A stretch of DNA of 64,000 bases, taken from positions 22,101,545-22,165,544 of the forward strand of contig NC_133108.1 in the NCBI RefSeq assembly GCF_022965805.1. The letters run 5' to 3'. Below are positions 44,240-55,000 of this stretch, in pieces; the stretch's first letter is position 1; each line of letters starts with the position of its first letter. The DNA comes from Primulina eburnea (lineage: Eukaryota; Streptophyta; Magnoliopsida; Lamiales; Gesneriaceae). The translations under genes were made by a program, and so were the position numbers. Below the pieces are notes generated by a model, which saw only the letters and a program-made list of their open reading frames with translations, was not told the DNA's origin and made no database searches.

Positions 44240-45190
44240 AATAGTTCATAGCATGAAAAAAAAATTCAACACCTCCACCCTCTAACTCCTCTGCTAGGTG
44301 ACGCCATAGCAGGAAGATGAAATTCGACACCTCTACCCTCTAACTTCTCTGCTAGGCGATGCCTTAGCAGGAAAATAAAATTCAACACCCCCACCCTCTA
44401 ACTCCTCTGCTAGGCGATGCCTTAGCAGGAAAAAAAAATTCAACTCCTCCATCTAACTCCTCTGCTAGGTGATACCTTAGCAGGCAAATAAAGATTCTCC
44501 ACCCTCACCCTCTAACTCCTCTGCTAGGCTACACCTTAGCAGGAAAATAAAAATTTCACCTCGTCACCTTGTGACTCCTCTGCTAGGCGATGCCTTAGCA
44601 GGAAAATAAAGATTCTCCACCCTCACCCTCTAACTCCTCTGCTAGGCGATGCCTTATCAGGAAAATAAAGATTCTCCACCCTCACCCTCTAACTCCTCTG
44701 CTAGGCGACACCTTAGCAGGAAAATAAAAATTTCATCTCGTCACCTTCTGATTCCTCTGCTAGGCGATGCCTTAGCAGGAAAATAAAATTTTTCTTCTCC
44801 CCAACTCTGCTCCTCTGCTAGGCGATGCCTTAGCAGGAAAATAAATATTCTCCACCTCACCCTCTAACTCCTCTGCTAGGCGACACCTTAGCAGGAAAAT
44901 AAAGATTACACCTCGTCACCTTCTGACTCCTTTACTAGGCGATGCCTTAGCAGGAAAATAAAGATTCTCCACCCTCGCCCTCTAACACCTCTGCTAGGCG
45001 ACTCCTTATTAGGAAAATAAAGATTCTCCACCCTCACCCTCTAACTCCTATGCTAGGCGACACCTTAGCAGAAAAATAAAAATTCTCCATCCTCACCCTC
45101 TAACTCCTCTGCTAGGCGACACCTTAGCAGGAAAATAAAATTTTTCTTCTCCCCAACTCTTCTCCTCTACTAGGCGCAGCCTAATTAGGT
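44240..45190 (-). repeat. Tandem array of about 59-bp units in element E
   Basis: About 16 units, each with ctcctctgctaggcga..ccttagcagg followed by aaaataaa and a pyrimidine-rich spacer (attctccaccctcaccctctaa). The core gctaggcgatgccttagc is a near-palindrome. Arrays of this kind between the coding part and the 3' LTR are known in Tat/Ogre-type elements, where they can seed satellites. Units differ by several bases, so the array is not recent. Confidence 0.88.
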
Positions 45191-45453
45191 AAAATTTAAT
45201 TCATATAATCCTCATAATACAAGAACAACCACGAACTTAATATAAGAACTTGGCTTTATTAAATATCAACTGATAAGTTAAGACAAATTCAGGAACGAAA
45301 TACATAAAAAATGAAGTAAAGATATTCTCTAAGGTGGTAAACGTTCCCATGCCTCTTTAGAGCCTTACCCAGCGCATTCTCCAACTTTCCTCTCTGCTCC
45401 TCTTGTACCTCCACATGACAAAGTTACCCACGTAGAAGCTTCTTCGAATGACT
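45191..45453 (-). other. Element E spacer between protease and tandem array
   Basis: Short AT-rich and mixed sequence. Reading on from the protease gives no RT domain; the element simply lacks RT and integrase. No gene is seen. Confidence 0.5.
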
Positions 45454-46350
45454 CTACAACTGCAAGACTAAGCTCAAGCTTCCATGCGAATGCTCGTGAC
45501 CTCTCGTTTCTTCTTCCTCCACGATTCTTTCATAACAACGACGTGCGACTTTTTGGTACCCGCACATGACTCCAACTCCTTTTCCCACAGTAAACTTAAG
45601 CTTCTGATGATAACTGGAAGCTACTGCTCTAAAATCCTTCAGGGCTGGTCGTCCTAGAATTCCATTATACGCTGACGAGGTATCTACTACAGTGAAGGCT
45701 ATCATCTTTGTTACCCGCCGAGAATCAGTCCCCAAGGATAGGGGAAGAACAATCTGACCCAAAGGCAAGATGACGTGTTCTGCAAACACATACAGCGGGG
45801 TGGATACCGGCTCAAACTCAAATCCTCCCATCTTCATTTGATCCAACGTGCTCTTGAACAAGACGTTCACGGAGCTTCCATTATCAATAAATATTCTCGC
45901 CACATCATAATTGGCAATGGTGCTCGTTACCACCAAGGCATCGTTATGTGGAGTCACAATGCCTCAGAGGTCTTCCGGCCCAAAGCTGATGACGGGGTCT
46001 TGTGGTAAGTCTGCACCCCTAGATATCTCAAAGTTCTCCAACCTTCTCCCATGTGCCTTCCGAGCTCGCCCAGAGTCTCCATCAGTAGCACCCCCCGAGA
46101 TCATATGAATCATTCCTCTCGTAGGGTGATTATCCTCATTCGTTCCCCTCCTCGGTTCGACGGGCACCTGAAAGACATCTTGACCTCGACCTTCACCTCT
46201 CTGCTCCCCAACCCCCTGATTTATCCACGGAGGGCCTTGACCACGTCTACGGGATGGGCGAGACCTCGGTCGACTCCCAGATACGGATCCTTCTCGTCTG
46301 TCCTGCGAAAGAAATCTAGCACTGCACTCAACCCTTCGTGACTTCTCCAC
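45454..46350 (-). pseudogene. Element E protease region with in-frame stop
   Basis: The frame from 46350 gives INQGVGEQRGEGRGQD and MIHMISGGATDGDSGRARK, the linker typical of Tat-type polyproteins, then ISFGPEDL, a TGA at 45964-45966, then TPHNDALVVTSTIANYDVARIF and the protease active site IDNGSSVNVLF and NGILGRPALKDFRAV. The TGA fits a CGA origin. It ends QL at 45454 without entering RT. A frameshift near 46300 separates it from gag. No zinc knuckle is visible between gag and protease. Confidence 0.82.
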
Positions 46351-47522
46351 CTCCCCACGGGCTCCCTCACCTCCATCACCTCGTCACGACTCCTATCCCG
46401 GGGAACATGTGATGAGAATTGTCCTCTACTTCTGGTTCTTTCCTCTTCTCTTTCCCCCGCACCCCTCTTCCTTCCTCCTTTCTCCATTCCCTCAACTCTA
46501 CTTCCTCCGGGCCGGTTCTCCATCCTTCTATACCGTTGGGCATCTTCCAAGTTTACATATTTTTCCGCCCGAGCTAACAAGTCATCATAGTTCGATGGAG
46601 GTTTCTTGACCAGCGATTTGAAAAATTCTCCTCCCCTCAGTCCTTGGGTAAAGGCACTTATCATGATGTCAGACGTAGCCGCTGGTATCTCCAGCACTGC
46701 ACTATTGAAGCGCTGGACAAATTCTCGCAAAGTTTCATTCTCTTGCTGTTTCATCACGAACAAGCTCAAATAATTTTTCTGGTGCTTCTTGCTGCTAGCA
46801 AATCGGTGCAAGAAGACAGCTGAGAAGCCCTCAAAAGAACGTATAAAGTTGGGCTGTAAGGTGTTAAACCACTGCTGAGCTGACCTCACCAACATGCCCA
46901 AAAACCCCCTGCACTTGACTCCATCCGAATATTGGTGCATTAGAACCGCATTCTCAAATCTCCCCAAGTGTTCCTCAGGGTCTGTATGTCTGTCATATTC
47001 TCCAACGTTTGACTGTCGGAAATTTGGAGGAAGTCTTTCTTCAAAGATGGCCAATGAAAAAGGACTTCCTCTCTTGGGTACCGGCACTCGGCTTCCTACC
47101 TGCTGTCTCAACATCCGTATCTCCTTCCACGTCTCCCCTATCTCACTAACTTCCCCACTTTGGAGGGGATGCGTCTCTTCAACCCGGCTCTGGTGGCCCT
47201 CCACATTCTCCTCTTGCTGGCAAGCGGCCTGCTCTTCTGCAAACATAGACTCTTGATTCCTCTTCATTGCCTCATCCACTGTCCGGGTGATAAATTGGCC
47301 CAACTGTTCCAGGGTCAAGTTCCCCACATTCTCATTGGGACGGGTTTGCTCGACCCTTGTCTGCTGAAGGGGCTGCTCGATTCTTGTCTCTTGACGAAGT
47401 TGTTCCTGTCTCGTCTCAAGACGCGGTTGTTCCTGTCTTGTCTCAACATGAGACTGTTCGGGTCCCCTCCGAGTACGCGATGATGCTGAGGTAGCTCTTC
47501 TACTTCCTTTCCTGCCCACCAT
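46221..47522 (-). CDS. Element E gag
   Basis: This ORF of 433 codons starts MVGRKGSRRATSASSRTRRG, 25 bases after the primer site. The N-terminal part has three to four copies of a VETRQEQPR-like repeat (residues 24-56). The gag domain follows at about 150-330 (FSLAIFEERLPPNFRQSNVGEYD, DPEEHLGRFENAVLMHQYSD, FLGMLVRSAQQWFNTL, ETLREFVQRFN, MISAFTQGLRGGEFFKSLV). The C-terminal part is Arg/Glu-rich. Overall this is a Tat/Retand-like gag. The last codons (DFFRRTDEKDPYLGVDRG) are out of frame with the protease part. Confidence 0.85.
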   Translation of the reverse strand: MVGRKGSRRATSASSRTRRGPEQSHVETRQEQPRLETRQEQLRQETRIEQPLQQTRVEQTRPNENVGNLTLEQLGQFITRTVDEAMKRNQESMFAEEQAACQQEENVEGHQSRVEETHPLQSGEVSEIGETWKEIRMLRQQVGSRVPVPKRGSPFSLAIFEERLPPNFRQSNVGEYDRHTDPEEHLGRFENAVLMHQYSDGVKCRGFLGMLVRSAQQWFNTLQPNFIRSFEGFSAVFLHRFASSKKHQKNYLSLFVMKQQENETLREFVQRFNSAVLEIPAATSDIMISAFTQGLRGGEFFKSLVKKPPSNYDDLLARAEKYVNLEDAQRYRRMENRPGGSRVEGMEKGGRKRGAGEREEERTRSRGQFSSHVPRDRSRDEVMEVREPVGRWRSHEGLSAVLDFFRRTDEKDPYLGVDRGLAHPVDVVKALRG

Positions 47523-47545
47523 CTCTACGTCTCAACTCAAGTTTT

Positions 47546-47561
47546 CCCACAGACGGAGCCA
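47546..47561 (-). promoter_or_regulatory. Primer-binding site of element E
   Basis: On the minus strand TGGCTCCGTCTGTGGG lies two bases after the 5' LTR. This form is common in Tat-type elements; I do not assign the tRNA with certainty. Confidence 0.7.
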
Positions 47562-47563
47562 AG

Positions 47564-47891
47564 TGATACTCACGGGAAATTTAGAATCCGATTCCAGCAA
47601 GTGTCACTAATCCAGACGCAGGTTCAGAAATTACCGTGAGCCTGAAATCAAGAAAAAGACCGTTAAGAGGGGGCCAGGAGGGTGTCCTGGCATAGCCCCT
47701 CCGACGCTCAAGTCAGAGACTGAGGATATATGGGAGGAGCAGCTAAGGGTGCTGCTGAAAACAATATACTGAATTTTTTATCATACGCTCAAACCTGGTA
47801 TTTATAAGAGAATACCTGGGCCCTTGCTGGGGCTGTCTTCCACTTGGGCTTGGGATGGGCCAGGGGTAGTGGGCCTATTCCTGGAGTATCA
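47564..47891 (-). repeat. 5' LTR of element E
   Basis: A 328-bp LTR matching 19746-20072. On the minus strand it contains CTTATAAATACC (about 47808-47820), the promoter TATA box. It is followed by the gaatt TSD at 47892-47896. Confidence 0.88.
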
Positions 47892-47896
47892 GAATT

Positions 47897-48182
47897 GTAT
47901 CTCAAAAATCAGAATTGAGGTTTTACAGTTCGGTTTGGATTCCAAAGAAAAAGAAATCGGAACCATTAAATTTTAAGATCACGTCATATTTATACAAAAT
48001 ATAATTTGTAGAACTAAACTAAAGAATTTGAAAAATTAAGCTTAGAACTTGATGGTAAGAGCTTGGTGATAGATTCTTCATGTTTTGGTGTCTTAGAGAA
48101 TGAGTATCATGTGTCGCTGCAACGAGTTGATCAGAAACGATAACGATTTCTTAGTTGTTTTTACTTGACGAAAATCGAACGA
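47897..48182. other. Unassigned stretch between elements E and C
   Basis: AT-rich sequence with no recognised gene. With E and C removed it joins 19740 on its left and 55962 on its right, so it is part of the pre-insertion site. The bases gtaag (48183-48187) are the left TSD of element C. Confidence 0.4.
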
Positions 48183-49582
48183 GTAAGTGTTGGATCTTCG
48201 TTTTTTATACGCCCAAACGCAGCGAAAGTTTTAAAATTTCATTTATTTTGACAATCAAAATATGTTTTGCTTTGGCCGCTCGTATGATTTTAACATAAAC
48301 ATTCATAGGGAGTTTAATAATTATACATTTGGTTAATAAATCATTGGACACCAACTAATCCGGTATAAACGGATTAGTTTTTGTTGATTCCCTACGAACT
48401 TTTTTCGATGAAATCCTCCTATCAAGTCCACGATTAGCTAGCTAGTTCCTCTTCCAAATTGCACTAGAAATTATAAAAGGAATTTTGCGTAGGAGAAAAA
48501 AATTGAGAGAAGCCACAATATTTCTTTTCAAAAACAAGTGGCCGAAATTCTCTATCTTGGAAAAGTGGAGTTCTCGTGAGTTTTGTTGTGGTGGAGGCTA
48601 GCCTAATTACATAATTAACATTAATGGATTTGATTTAATTAATTGGGCTAGTCCAACTAGTTTAATTAATATAATTAAGGTCCATTAAAATTTTAATTAT
48701 TTATTATATTGGACTTATACTCATACAAGCCCATTAAATATATTACCCATCATATTTAATTTATTAATTAATCAACTCAACTTTTGAGCTTAATAAATTA
48801 TAAATTCGGCATTTGAATTTATTATTTAAATTATAAATTCAGCTCCTTGAATTTTTATCACCTCCAAAATTTAATATTTAATAAACTCAACATTTGAGTT
48901 TAATAAATCAAATTCTCAAATTTTATAAATTCAACTACTTGAATTAATTCTCTCAAAATTTAATTATCATAAATTCAACTCCTTGAATTTACTACATAAT
49001 GTAAATTCAAGAAGTTGAATTTATTCTCTCAACGGGAACAAATGATGCAGTGCTTGTGTGACCCTAAATGGTTCAGGGATACAGCTGGCCGTGGGTTCAC
49101 AACTCATTGTGATTCAGGACATAACCCTTTATTCGTCCTTACCCTAGTTAGCCCCATTCTTTTCATCAACAGCTTGATCAAGAATGTCAGAACTCATTTC
49201 TGATTGCACCCATCGGATCATGGTAAGAGCGTCTAGTAGCATCGCCCCATGATCTCCTAGGTATCACTGATAGTGCCTACAAAAACCAGTCGATTATGAT
49301 TAACGTACAGTACTGTCCCTTCATCTCATATATCCCAATCGAATCTGCAACCATTAGTTCATCGAGGGTTGCTTATTAATTAGATAACTATGTGATAACT
49401 ATAATAGTGGCATCGCGTGTACTATTGGAGAACTCCTTCTTCAACGTACATCTCATACTCTGGCCAGTTGTATGAACCGATCCTGCACCAGAATGAGAGG
49501 GATTCCGAGACTGTTCAATGTAATGGACTGTAAAGTTGAAGAGGGCTTAGAAGATTTGATATCTACTACTCATATCAAGAAG

Positions 49583-49693
49583 GTGCATTTTCTTTTCGGT
49601 ATCTCATCATATAAGAACTCCAAAGTTAAGCGTGCTTGACTTGGGGTAAATTTGGGACCGGTGACCCCCTGGGAAGTTTTCCAGGGTGCGTGT
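49583..49693 (+). repeat. 5S rRNA-like domain in the 5' LTR of the Cassandra TRIM
   Basis: Contains aactccaaagttaagcgtgc and ggtgaccccctgggaagt, near-identical to the internal control region and 3' half of plant 5S rRNA. Differences and the LTR context show it is not a functional 5S gene. The duplicate is at 50051-50164. Confidence 0.85.
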
Positions 49694-50050
49694 GAGTGAG
49701 GACATAAACACGCTGGAAAGACTTGTCTTGATACAGTGAGGACAGTCGTCGAATCTGGGGGGTTACAGTTGGTATCAGAGCCGACCTCTCTTAGTACGGT
49801 GTGGTTCGGGGACAAACCAAGCGGAATCTGGTGGGCATGTGAGGCCCGGGACCGAAGAGGGCGGGGGCCGATCGCCGGTGCCAGAGGTTGCACGGACAAT
49901 GAGCAGCTCCTGGCAGGTTTCTAGGTAGAGGGAACATGAATGAACCGATCCTACACTGGAATGAGAGGGATTACGAGACTGTTCAATGTAATGAACTGCA
50001 CAGTTGAAGATGTCTTAAAAGATTTGATATCTACTACTCATATCAAGAAG

Positions 50051-50164
50051 GTGCATCTTCTTTTCGGTAGCTCATCACATAAAAACTCCAAAGTTAAGTG
50101 TGCTTGACTTGGGGAAATTCTGGGATGGGTGACCCCCTGGGAAGTTTCCTAGGGTGCGTGTGAG
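50051..50164 (+). repeat. 5S rRNA-like domain in the 3' LTR of the Cassandra TRIM
   Basis: Contains aactccaaagttaagtgtgc and ggatgggtgaccccctggga. It differs from the 5' copy by several substitutions; for example ggatgggtgacc is closer here to true 5S rRNA. Confidence 0.83.
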
Positions 50165-50902
50165 GGAGGAGATAAGCACGCTGGAAAGACTCGTCTTGGT
50201 ACAGTGAGGACAGTCCTCGAATCATGGGTGTTACAGTACATCTCATACTCTGGGCAGAGATTCCATGCACTATTATTTCATCAAATCACATTGGATATCC
50301 ACACCTGCATGTGAGTGGTGAATCCCCGACTACAATGCACTGGCTTTTATATGTGTCGTAAGCAACCCAACCTCGCCACCTGATGATTCTCCTGGAACCG
50401 GTAAACGAGTCAAAGAACAACCCTAGCATATAGAACCTCAGTGTTGTCCCGGGTCATAAGGACTAATGCTGTACAATCATAACAACGGACTTATTCTCTC
50501 GATGAATGATAACCACATGAAAAGTCCGAGGGAGGGTTGTTCGGTATAATCATCATATGACTACCCATCTGCATGTTTGGACATCTCTATGCCCTTACCA
50601 AGAAACGCAGTACACAACATCACAGATGCTAGTCTCAAGCTCAAGCAAACTTTATCCATGTTTTAGGCCGCTGAATCGACTAGGAACGAATTTAGATTAT
50701 ACAGTATTTACAAACGAGTTTCAACATCGAATTACGATTCATATGTATTAAAGTATAATCAAGGTCTTTATTTATGTTTGATAACATGGGTATATACAGA
50801 TAAAGAAATAACAAACCATGAAATAATGAATTATATTAAAATAAAGATTGTTTATTGCACTTGAGTCAATAAAATCCCTAGTCAACAGTTGGCTTGCAGG
50901 GC

Positions 50903-52073
50903 GTACAGGCCTCCCCAATAATATGAGTCAGACACTGTCCGCGGGTAGTGATTAACATGCAACCACGGTTGATGGAAGGCAATGAAAAATTAAACTCTTT
51001 TAATTTTTTACTTCTTCGGTTTGATATAAAATTTGAATCTTATTCAAAATTAGGGATTTTAATTTTAAAATTTTATTTAATAATATACATACATGCATAC
51101 TACTATATATCGCATATAACATAATATGACATTCAACAATAAATAAGGACGATCGATCGCCAACACTATTAGATCCATGTGAGCCATACATGGATCGAGG
51201 TCCAAAACTTAGGTGAATGTAGGGATGCAAATGCAACTATTACAAGAGCTTCCAATATTTTACATGTCTTCATTGCCATAAACCATGCCCACTTTAAATA
51301 ATATCAAATATTAAAAAAAACGAATAAGACAGTAAAATATCCTAACATACACCTAACACATTGGTCAAGGCTCTCGATCATCCTTCATGCATTTAATATC
51401 AAATATTAACATCAATTTCATTAAACAATTTAATTAATTGATAAACCATATATCTAATAATTTTATCACTAACCACCACAATTATTAAAGAATTTAATAA
51501 ATTAAATAAACTCCTTTATTTAATTTCTAATTAAATCAATGATAATTGATTTCTTTTAAACTCATTTTAACCATAAATAATTAAATTCATATTCTAATTA
51601 TTTATTTTACAAGAAAATTATTAATTTTCCAAAAATTAATTTCCAAAATAAAAATTGAACCCATTTTCAAAAATATCAATTTTGCCCAAAAATTTGAAAA
51701 TCAGAAAATTGCACCATGGGCCCGAACAATTCAAGCCCACCATTCGGCACGCTTCCGGAGACGATCCGAGGCAGCCGCCCTCGCTGCCCGTACGTTTCGG
51801 GCAGTGACGGCACTCCTGTGCGCGCGCGGCGCCTCGCGCAGCGTGCTGACGCTCCGCAAGCCGCGCGGCGCTACGTGCTGCGCAGGGCAGCGCACGGCGT
51901 GCGGACCCTCCGCACGCCGCACCGCGCACTCGACGCTGCGCACGCCGTGCAGATACAATTTTTTTTTCTGGAAAAAAATAATTTTTATGGTGCTAAAATT
52001 TTCTGAAAATTTTCTTGTGTGGTTAGGAACAAATTATTCGATATGATTTAAAATCATACAATTCAGAAAGCCT
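50903..52073 (-). other. Element C interior: leader only, with GC-rich palindromes
   Basis: The minus strand corresponds to 7955-9340 of element B. The GC-rich part 51780-51955 contains palindromes such as ggcgtgcgga/tccgcacgcc. The three overlapping ORFs there (51636-52046) are compositional. No gag or pol trace is present. Confidence 0.72.
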
Positions 52074-52086
52074 GGATCTGATACCA
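52074..52086 (-). promoter_or_regulatory. Primer-binding site of element C
   Basis: TGGTATCAGATCC on the minus strand, a one-base variant of the tRNA-Met site of element B, one base from the LTR. Confidence 0.85.
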
Positions 52087-52087
52087 A

Positions 52088-55000
52088 TGTTGGATCTTTG
52101 TTTTCTATACGTCCAAACACAGCGGAAGTTTTAAAATTTTATTTATTTTGACATTCAAAATATGTTTTGCTTTAGTCGCTCGTATGATTTTAACATAAAC
52201 ATTCATAGGGAGTTTAATAGTTATACTTTTGGTGAATAAATCACTGAACACCAACTAATCCGGTATAAACGGATTAGCTCTAATTGATTCCCTACGAACT
52301 TTCTTCGATGAAATCCTCCTATCAAGTCCACGACTAGATAGCTAGTTCCTCTTCCAAATTGCACTAGAAATTATAGAAGATATTTTGCGTAAGAGAAAAA
52401 AATTTAGAGACGGCAAAATATTTCTTTTCAAAAACAAGTTGCCGAAATTCTCTATCTTTGAAAAGTGGAGTTCTCGTGAGTTTTGTTGTGGTGGAGGCTA
52501 GGGTTGACCTATCAACATTTATTTATAATTAAATTATAGCCTAATTACATAATTAAAATTAATTAGCTTGATTTAATTAATTGAGCTAGTCCAACTAGTT
52601 TAATTAATTTAATTAAGGTCCATTAAAACTTTAATTATTTATTATCTTGGACTTGTACTCATACAAGCCCATTAAACATATTACCCACAATATTTAATTT
52701 ATTAATTAATCAACTCAACTTTTGAGCTTAATAAATTAAATTCAACATTTGAATTTATTATTTGAATTATAAATTCAACTCCTTGAATTTTTATCACCTC
52801 CAAAATTTAATATTTAATAAATCCAAAATTTGAGTTTAATAAATCAAATTCTCAAATTTTATAAATTCAACTACTTGAATTTATTCTCTCAAAATTTAAT
52901 TACCATAAATTCAACTCCTTGAATTTACTATAAACATAAATTCAACTTCTTGAATTTATTCTCTCAACTGGAAGAAACGATCCAGTGCTTGTGTGACCCT
53001 CAATGGTTCAGGGATACAGCTAGCCGTGGGTTTACAACTCATTGTGATTCGGGACATAATCCTTTATTCGGGCTTACCCTAGTTAGCCTCATTCTTTTCA
53101 TCAACACCTTGATCAAGAATGTCAGAACGCATTTATGATTGCACCCATCGGATCATGGTAAGAGCATCTAGTAGCATCACCCCATGATCCCCTAGGCCTA
53201 ACTGATAGTGCCTACAAGAACCAGTCGATTATTATTAACGTACAGTAGGTCCCTTCATCTCATATGTCCTGATCGAATCTGCAACCATTGGTTCATCGAG
53301 GGTTGCATATTAATTCGATAACTATGTGATAACTATAATAGTGGCATCACGTGTACTATTGGAGAACTCCTTCTCCAACGTACATCTCATACTCTGGCCA
53401 GAGATTCCATGCACTATTATTTCATCAGATCACGTAGAATATCCACACCAGCAGGTGAGCGGTGAATCCCCGACTACAATGCACTGGCTCCTATATATGT
53501 CGTAACTGTTAGAGTAGGTGCACGTCGAGCCAAGTGTTGGCCGACTGTTCACGATGAAACTCTTTGTATTAAACGATCTTTATTTTAATAATATTTGAAT
53601 TTATTAATTTGGCGCATCTTTATCTTTATACCAATGCGAGTTGCATAGATAAAGTCCTTGAATATACAAATAGTAGAAAGAATATGAGATGCTCATATGA
53701 TGAGTATCATGAAACTCATATTTGTAATACTGTATATTCTAAACGGTTCCTAGTCGATTCAGCCGCCACTAAGAAGGATATAGGCCGCTCGAGTTAGATA
53801 CTAGTATCTGCGATGTGAGTACCATGTTTCATTGGTAGGGGACATTGTGATGTCCGAGCATGCAGATAGGTGCTCCTTGTAGAGTGCACTGAACAACCCT
53901 CTATAAAGGACTTTCTAAGTGGTTCTCACTTATCGAGTGGAAAAGTCCTAGTTTATGGTTGTACATCATTAGTCCTTATGACCCGGGACAACATTGAGAC
54001 TCTATGCGCTAGCGTTTCACTTTGACTTGTTTACCGACTCTTATGGGGTCATCAGGTGGCAAGGTTGGGTGTTACGGCGAAACACATAGGAGTCGATGCA
54101 TTGTAGCCGTGGATTCACCGCTTACCTACGGGTATGGATATCCTATGTGTTTTTCATGTATGTGTGGGTTGAAATCTCTGATCATAGTATGGTGGTAATT
54201 ATGAAAGGGGTTTCATAGATTACACCATCGATGCAACCACAACATGACACATAGTATCGATTCATTGACAACTCTCGATAAACCAATAGTTGTCGAATCG
54301 GTCGGGATATATGAGTTGAAGGGACCGTACTGTACGCTAACCATAATTGAATGGTTCTTGCAGGCACTATCATGTGATACCTAGGGAATCACGTAAGCGA
54401 TGCTGCTAGGCGTTTAACGTGATTGGTTGGGTACTACCAGACTTGAGTTCTGACGTTCTTACTATCAAGGAGTTGACAAGTAAGAATGGAGCAATAGGGG
54501 TATGCTCGAATAAGGACATGTTTAGTCCGAATCACATGGAGATGTGAACCCACGGCTAGTCGTATCAATGAACCATTGAGGGCCACACAAGTACTGGCTT
54601 TGTAAATCCCGATGAGAAGTAAAATAGTTCAATGTGTTGAACGGCTTATAAATGTGTTTATAAGCGTTAAGAAAAATAGAAGTATGACTTCTAAGAGAGA
54701 AATATAAATTTTAATTTATGGAAGTGTTCCTAAGATTAAAATTTGGCCAAGTAAATAATGTAGTTGAAAATTGTGATTTTCATAAACATTATTGGAGACT
54801 AAATTAAATTATTCAAGTGTTGAATTAATTAAACACTAGTGGACCTAGTAGAGTCCAAATAATTAAAAATAATTCAAGTGTTGAATTAAATTATATTGAG
54901 TCTTGTAGAGCTCAATTAAATAATTATTTAACTAGTGGGACTTGAATAAATTCAAGTAGTATTTAATTAATCTCAAAAATGTTTGAGATAATTAAAATTT

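Larger units (their letters stand above)
19746..47891 (-). mobile_element. Non-autonomous Tat-like Gypsy element E, enlarged by elements F and H
   Basis: The LTRs at 19746-20072 and 47564-47891 share TGATACTC...GTATCA ends (plus-strand view) and are flanked by gaatt (19741-19745, 47892-47896). The element's own sequence is 19746-20485, 30651-30977 and 43459-47891, about 5.5 kb. The order on the minus strand is 5' LTR, PBS, gag, protease, tandem array, CTCGCC-rich tract, purine tract, 3' LTR. There is no RT or integrase, so it would have needed another element's enzymes. Insertions F and H sit in the CTCGCC-rich tract. Confidence 0.85.
49469..50235 (+). mobile_element. Cassandra-type TRIM retrotransposon
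   Basis: A 767-bp element with 299-bp LTRs (49469-49767 and 49937-50235), a tRNA-Met primer site tggtatcagagcc (49770-49782), a 154-bp GC-rich interior and a polypurine tract ggtagagggaaca (49924-49936). Both LTRs include 5S rRNA-like sequence, the hallmark of Cassandra. It has no coding capacity; its 5S-derived promoter is thought to be read by RNA polymerase III in this family. It is flanked by a 22-bp direct repeat (49446-49467, 50236-50257) instead of a 5-bp TSD. Confidence 0.9.
48188..50902 (-). repeat. 3' LTR of element C, interrupted by a Cassandra TRIM
   Basis: LTR sequence related to 13091-15184 (inverted). It lacks the terminal catctactctaaca because the internal deletion starts inside the LTR at about 50902. 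Palindromic attcaa/ttgaat units lie at 48800-49030. Confidence 0.82.

Noticed and set aside
44240..45190. A CRISPR-like array
   Set aside because: Units are contiguous minisatellite repeats with related, not unique, spacers, inside a plant retrotransposon.
49583..49693. A real 5S rRNA gene
   Set aside because: The match is partial and altered, and the segment is duplicated inside two LTRs with a primer site and polypurine tract between them, the Cassandra structure.
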